Shown piece after piece: positions 59,783 through 64,000 of a DNA stretch of 64,000 nucleotides. A program made the translations under genes and the position numbers. A model generated the notes under the pieces. It searched no databases. It saw only the letters and a program-made list of their open reading frames with translations, and was not told where the DNA came from. The number at the start of each line of letters is the position of its first letter. The stretch's first letter is position 1. Source of the DNA: Chaunax sp. Z400 (taxonomy: Eukaryota > Chordata > Actinopteri > Lophiiformes > Chaunacidae); NCBI GenBank assembly GCA_037577475.1, contig CM075203.1, forward strand, positions 3,607,001-3,671,000, in the 5' to 3' direction.

Positions 59783-62661
59783 GTAGGTGAGAGTTGGGAG
59801 AGATGGAGCGGGGTAAGACGATAAAAAAAAGAAGCAAAGTAGAAGAGTTTTTAGGGTTCAGGGTAAATTAAAATGGAGGAACTTTAAATGTTTCTTGGTT
59901 TGCTTCCACAGCATCATAGTAGAGATTGTGAATGCAGGTATTCAGCTGGACACAGCAACGTTTACTGGGCAATGAAAGTGACACCAAGTGTTCACAATAA
60001 TCATTCATCGCATTATAGAACTACTTCTTAGCAGGGGCGTGGCCAGAAGGGGGCCCTCAGGTGGCCACCTTTGAAATCCTCTGACCTTAGACAAAAAAAA
60101 CCATTAAAAAACAAAACATCGGCGGAGGCACAGACAAAAAGTTAGCCTGACAAAAAGGCATGTGTGTCTTAGCTTGTTAGCTTTGGTATCAGATTTTAAA
60201 AACCATTTGTTAAGTTGTTTGAATCTAGTGTTGATTAAGCGTGTTATCGGTGCTATATGTGGGTATTGATTAGGTCTGTTACAATTATTACATATAATCG
60301 CGATAATGTGAGCTAACCGCAATTATTTTTGTGTAATTGTTTGACTGGTGTTTGTTAATGACGTTATCTGGTTGCACTAATTCTGATATGAGTGGAGAAT
60401 GAAATTAGTCAGTTAGCCACCTTGTCGGTGGCGCTAAGCTGAGCATCTGTGATGAGCATCTGTTGATGTGAACATCGTGGATCATTTAGTGGCAAAACCA
60501 GAAGCAAATAATTTGGAGGAGACGATTTGTCAAATTTGCTACAATCTAAAAACCATTAATGGATCCACCACAATACCCAGTTCACTGAACTGGGACAGAT
60601 GGTCACAGCTACTGGTCCATCCAGGCAACTGGCTACTACTGAAGTCTAAATGTGACTAACCCAATTCATGGCTCTTCTTCACAAGGTGTATTTGTGTTAT
60701 TAAACATATAATGGTCGGATCAAATGAACAGAAGAAGAAACTCAAATCATTAATTGTGAAAAAGCCACGTTAACAACATCAGTAGCTTTACTGCATGTGT
60801 TTGAGTGTTTTGGATATTAGACCTTACAAAGCAACAATTACTACACTTAATGTACTTAAAAACTTATTTTTCTGCCTGTATTGTTTATATTTTGTCACAC
60901 AAACAGGATCTCTAAAATTGAGGCCCCACACTGTTAAATTTCACGATGCATCTGCAGCGTTTATGCTGAATGGTGCAGATTTTTTGAACTAGAAATAGGC
61001 TGCTTTTAAAACCAGTCCCTAAAAACAGGCTCCAGTGAAGCGATGAAAAGATGACAGGCAGGGAGATGAAAGCTGATGTGTTCTAAGAAAGAGGAGGAGA
61101 ATGGAGCAGGAGATGAAGTGTAGAAATAAGCTTTGTGTACATGTAAATACACCAGGCTGGAGGCTGAGAGCCGTGAGGCTGTTAGAAGCTTCTAGTCTGA
61201 GAGGCGATGACCACACAGTGTAACGTTTCCTCACAGGGGCCACGGGCCACGTCAGATGTCAGCCGGCCTCTGTTTCACACTTGGCATCATCACACTCACA
61301 GGCTCATACTTAAAGGAGCCGTGATTAATGTCTGTCAGTCACAATCACCTCAGAAAAAGCAGCCCGGTTCATTTTTATTTGGCATTTTTTGAACCAGAAC
61401 ATTTAAGCCTATGAGGCTGCAGTAAAACAACATTGTTTTTGTTTTTTTAAGATGCTAAGTCTGAGATTGGGTTCAAGTCCCTGCTTCTCCTGACAGAATA
61501 GCAGGATTAAATTTCAACCTGCATGCATATTTTTGCAGCCTCACATTGTTTAGACAGAGCAGCAAATACTAACGTCGTCAGAGCGGCAAGTTAGTGAACC
61601 TCCGAGGCAGATATTTTATCCAGTGTCATATTTTATCCCATGACGACATTGTTTGCTTATGTCATGTTCTTTGTTGGTTTGATTCTCCATTTTTTCTACA
61701 AAATCCAATCTTGTGATTTATTCCTGAGAGGAGATTAACCGTCTGCATTGTCTTTTTTGTTGTTGTTTTTTTTTAGATGCTTGTCTTTTCTGCCTGGTGC
61801 TATAACCCTAGTAGCGTTTGAATGTTTAGGGAGGAGGTTAGCGTGGACAGAAATCGTGACAAAGATGTGCCATTTTGTTTTGCATTGATCATATTGAATG
61901 GCTGATTATTGAGTGATTGTATTGATCCAGATCGATGCAGTTTTATACCTCTAGTTAAAGGTCACTAAGAGATGTTAAGGCCTGGTAATATCACTTAGTT
62001 TCAATGGAATCCCCATGATCAGTTTGCCCTGGAGGCCAAGTGAAAATGCACAAATCTTTTGTGTTGATTTTTGGTGATATTTTTTATTTTTTTTGCATGC
62101 AAATTGTACTGCAGACCAAAATCAGACCATTTTGACAGTGCTAACTGTCAGGAGGCGATGGTACAAATATGTCTTTTATTGATGACGTATTGTCCTGATG
62201 CTAACAAGCATCCTAAATAACAGTCAGCCAGCTAAGATAGCATTTGTCCCTATACTTAATTACTCTTTATTGACTTAAATGATGAACCATCCTGACAACT
62301 AAAATGTCAATAAGTGTAAATGGCACACTCTGGAGAAGATCCAAAAAGCTTGTTGTGACTTGTATCTTCCATGGTCGCTAGGTAGTCGCTAGGTAGGTCA
62401 TCCCTGCCTCTAAAAGCTTTTAGCTCTGACTATGTTGCAAAGACAAGTTTATGTGACGAAGCCTTCAAAGTATTTTCTGGCAAAGATCGAACCAAAGTAA
62501 AGTTGAAAATATTACCGTCGCGTCTCCTGACTGGTCATCGAGGTCACAGCCGTATCGTCATTTCATCACCACTCACACGCGTCGTAGGCTCCGACCCCTT
62601 GGTGACCTGCTAAGTTAAGTAGGGCAGACTGGATTTAAGATGCACTGTTGCCACCGTAACA

Positions 62662-62663
<2 letters not shown>

Positions 62664-62694
<31 letters not shown>
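62664..62694. repeat. (CA)n microsatellite
   Basis: About 15 CA units. Confidence 0.95.
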
Positions 62695-62702
<8 letters not shown>

Positions 62703-62954
62703 AGCATGCCCACTGATGCCAAATCAGGTCAACCTTTGTGAGTGTTTGCTGGAGGGTGTTCAGTGCATGGTAAGAAATGGGAGGATATTGGGAGCTCTGG
62801 TAGAGCAGGTGAAATCCACACTTATCGTCTCGTCTCTCTCTCTCTCTATCTCTGTGACCCCACGGGCGTGTCTGTTGTTGCACGAAGATGCATTTTGAGG
62901 AATCCTAATTGTATTTTATTTTAATTATAGTTGTTAGTTGAACGGTATGTCTAT

Positions 62955-63430
62955 GTCTTTGTCTTTTTTTTTGACTGTTTGCAGGATGACTGATAAAGTT
63001 AAGAACAGATTTTGATGAAGTTGTTTTGGAGAGGTAGGGTCTGGCCCAAAGAACAATCCGTTAGATTTTGGTGGTGATCCGGATCATCATCTGGATCCAG
63101 AAAGGATTCTTTACTATTGTGGGGCAATTACAAGATTTTGCTTCATGGGTAATGATGACAATACTTCAACAATAATTATTGTTCAAATTAATGGTCAAAC
63201 AGTCATATCAGGGTCAAAGTATATGGGACTATTGCTTTTAGCTGCAGTAGCCCCTCAGGGGCTTGAATGTTTTGTTTTTTCCACTTTCTTTAACGTTGCG
63301 GAACCCTGAGGGACGCCATTTTTCTGGTGCACATGTCTCGTTGGATTTTGAATTGGTGTTTAATTTAATTTAAAGGAACTGTTTGGCCTTGGCAGAGGTA
63401 TGCGGTCCACTGAGTACCCTTCTAGTTGAA
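62955..63430 (+). repeat. Dispersed teleost repeat, longest copy in the window
   Basis: tttgcaggatgactgataaa, gaacaatccgttagattttg, gtggtgatccggatcatcat, ccactttctttaacgttgcg and ggcagaggtatgcggtccac then gagtacccttctagttg give a nearly complete run of the family seen at 2395, 26345, 37375 and 42655. I know it as abundant in fish but do not assign a class. Confidence 0.75.
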
Positions 63431-64000
63431 AACTGTAGAATAACATTATAATAATTCAACAAATGTAATGAAACGATCCGTCTTTTTATGGAACACCCAG
63501 CAAAGTTTCCTGCAGCTTTTTCTCCGTTTGTGAAACAAGACGTTTGTCAGAAACTTGTTTAATACTCGTAGATAAACCAATAGAAATGTCCTCAAATGGT
63601 TCTTCCATCTGCAGCTCTCTCTGCGCTCTGTTTTCATTTACACAGATCCAACAGCGATGATCTACAGAGGCTGCCCATCAGGCCGCCTGGCTGGTCCATC
63701 TGGACAGAAATCACACTCTTGTCCCTAATGTTTGTGAGCTTTGAGATGACTGTACAGACTGCATGCCTCCACCAGGAATGTTCATTCTTCTAAATCTAAT
63801 TCCCCTCCTGTCTGGTCGATGCCTCCTGGACCTTTGGACCCCGACACACTTGCTGCAAAGGGAGGGCGCTTTGTAAACTCTCCCCTTGTCCTCCCCCTCG
63901 CCCGCCCGCCTGCCCGCCCGCCACACAGCTCAGCTCCTCTTACGTTATTAGCCGTCTGTGATGTTCCATTAAAGATGCATGACTCTCATGCCGTCTCACT

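Overview
The window is teleost nuclear DNA. It has GT-AG introns and vertebrate genes with fish-like spacing, an intron-containing tRNA-Ile gene, very long CA/GT and TA microsatellites, and many degenerate interspersed repeats of kinds familiar from fish genomes (Tc1-like, L2-like and RTE/CR1-like LINE pieces, palindromic MITEs). All protein genes read on the + strand.

Layout: 33-~7140 holds the last two coding exons and the 3'UTR of a metastasis-associated (MTA) family gene, most likely mta3. 7.1-14.2 kb is intergenic and carries tRNA-Ile(UAU). ~14.2-37.3 kb is ppm1b: a CCAAT-rich promoter, a non-coding first exon, five coding exons giving a 489-aa long form, and, further downstream, an alternative last exon giving a 382-aa short form that ends in ELEDPW. 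37.3-47.1 kb is intergenic and repeat-rich, with a possible homeodomain-site-rich enhancer near 45 kb. 47.47-50.05 kb is a two-exon SIX homeobox gene of the Six3 subgroup (275 aa). 50.7-54.1 kb is intergenic. 54.1-64 kb holds the GC-rich leader and first coding exon (C2 domain) of protein kinase C epsilon (prkce), followed by intron 1, which runs off the window.

The order mta3, ppm1b, six3, prkce, all in one orientation, is the human 2p21 order with the intervening genes missing (ABCG5/8, LRPPRC, SLC3A1, PREPL, CAMKMT, SIX2, SRBD1 and others, placed from memory). This is what a fractionated copy left by the teleost genome duplication would look like. The genes do not form a pathway: a NuRD chromatin subunit, a PP2C phosphatase, a forebrain/eye transcription factor and a novel PKC.

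Points most worth a second look: a possible 30-nt in-phase microexon beside a strong G-quadruplex tract before the ppm1b alternative last exon; exact-match CTCF-like core motifs in convergent orientation bracketing ppm1b; a long palindromic MITE inside the mta3 3'UTR; a prkce exon-1 splice donor that merges into a GT microsatellite; paired 12-bp GCTAACGTTAGC palindromes at the ppm1b first exon; and a three-unit ~165-bp tandem repeat in a ppm1b intron. No clearly new system was found. All functional claims rest on reading and memory of protein families, with no database search.
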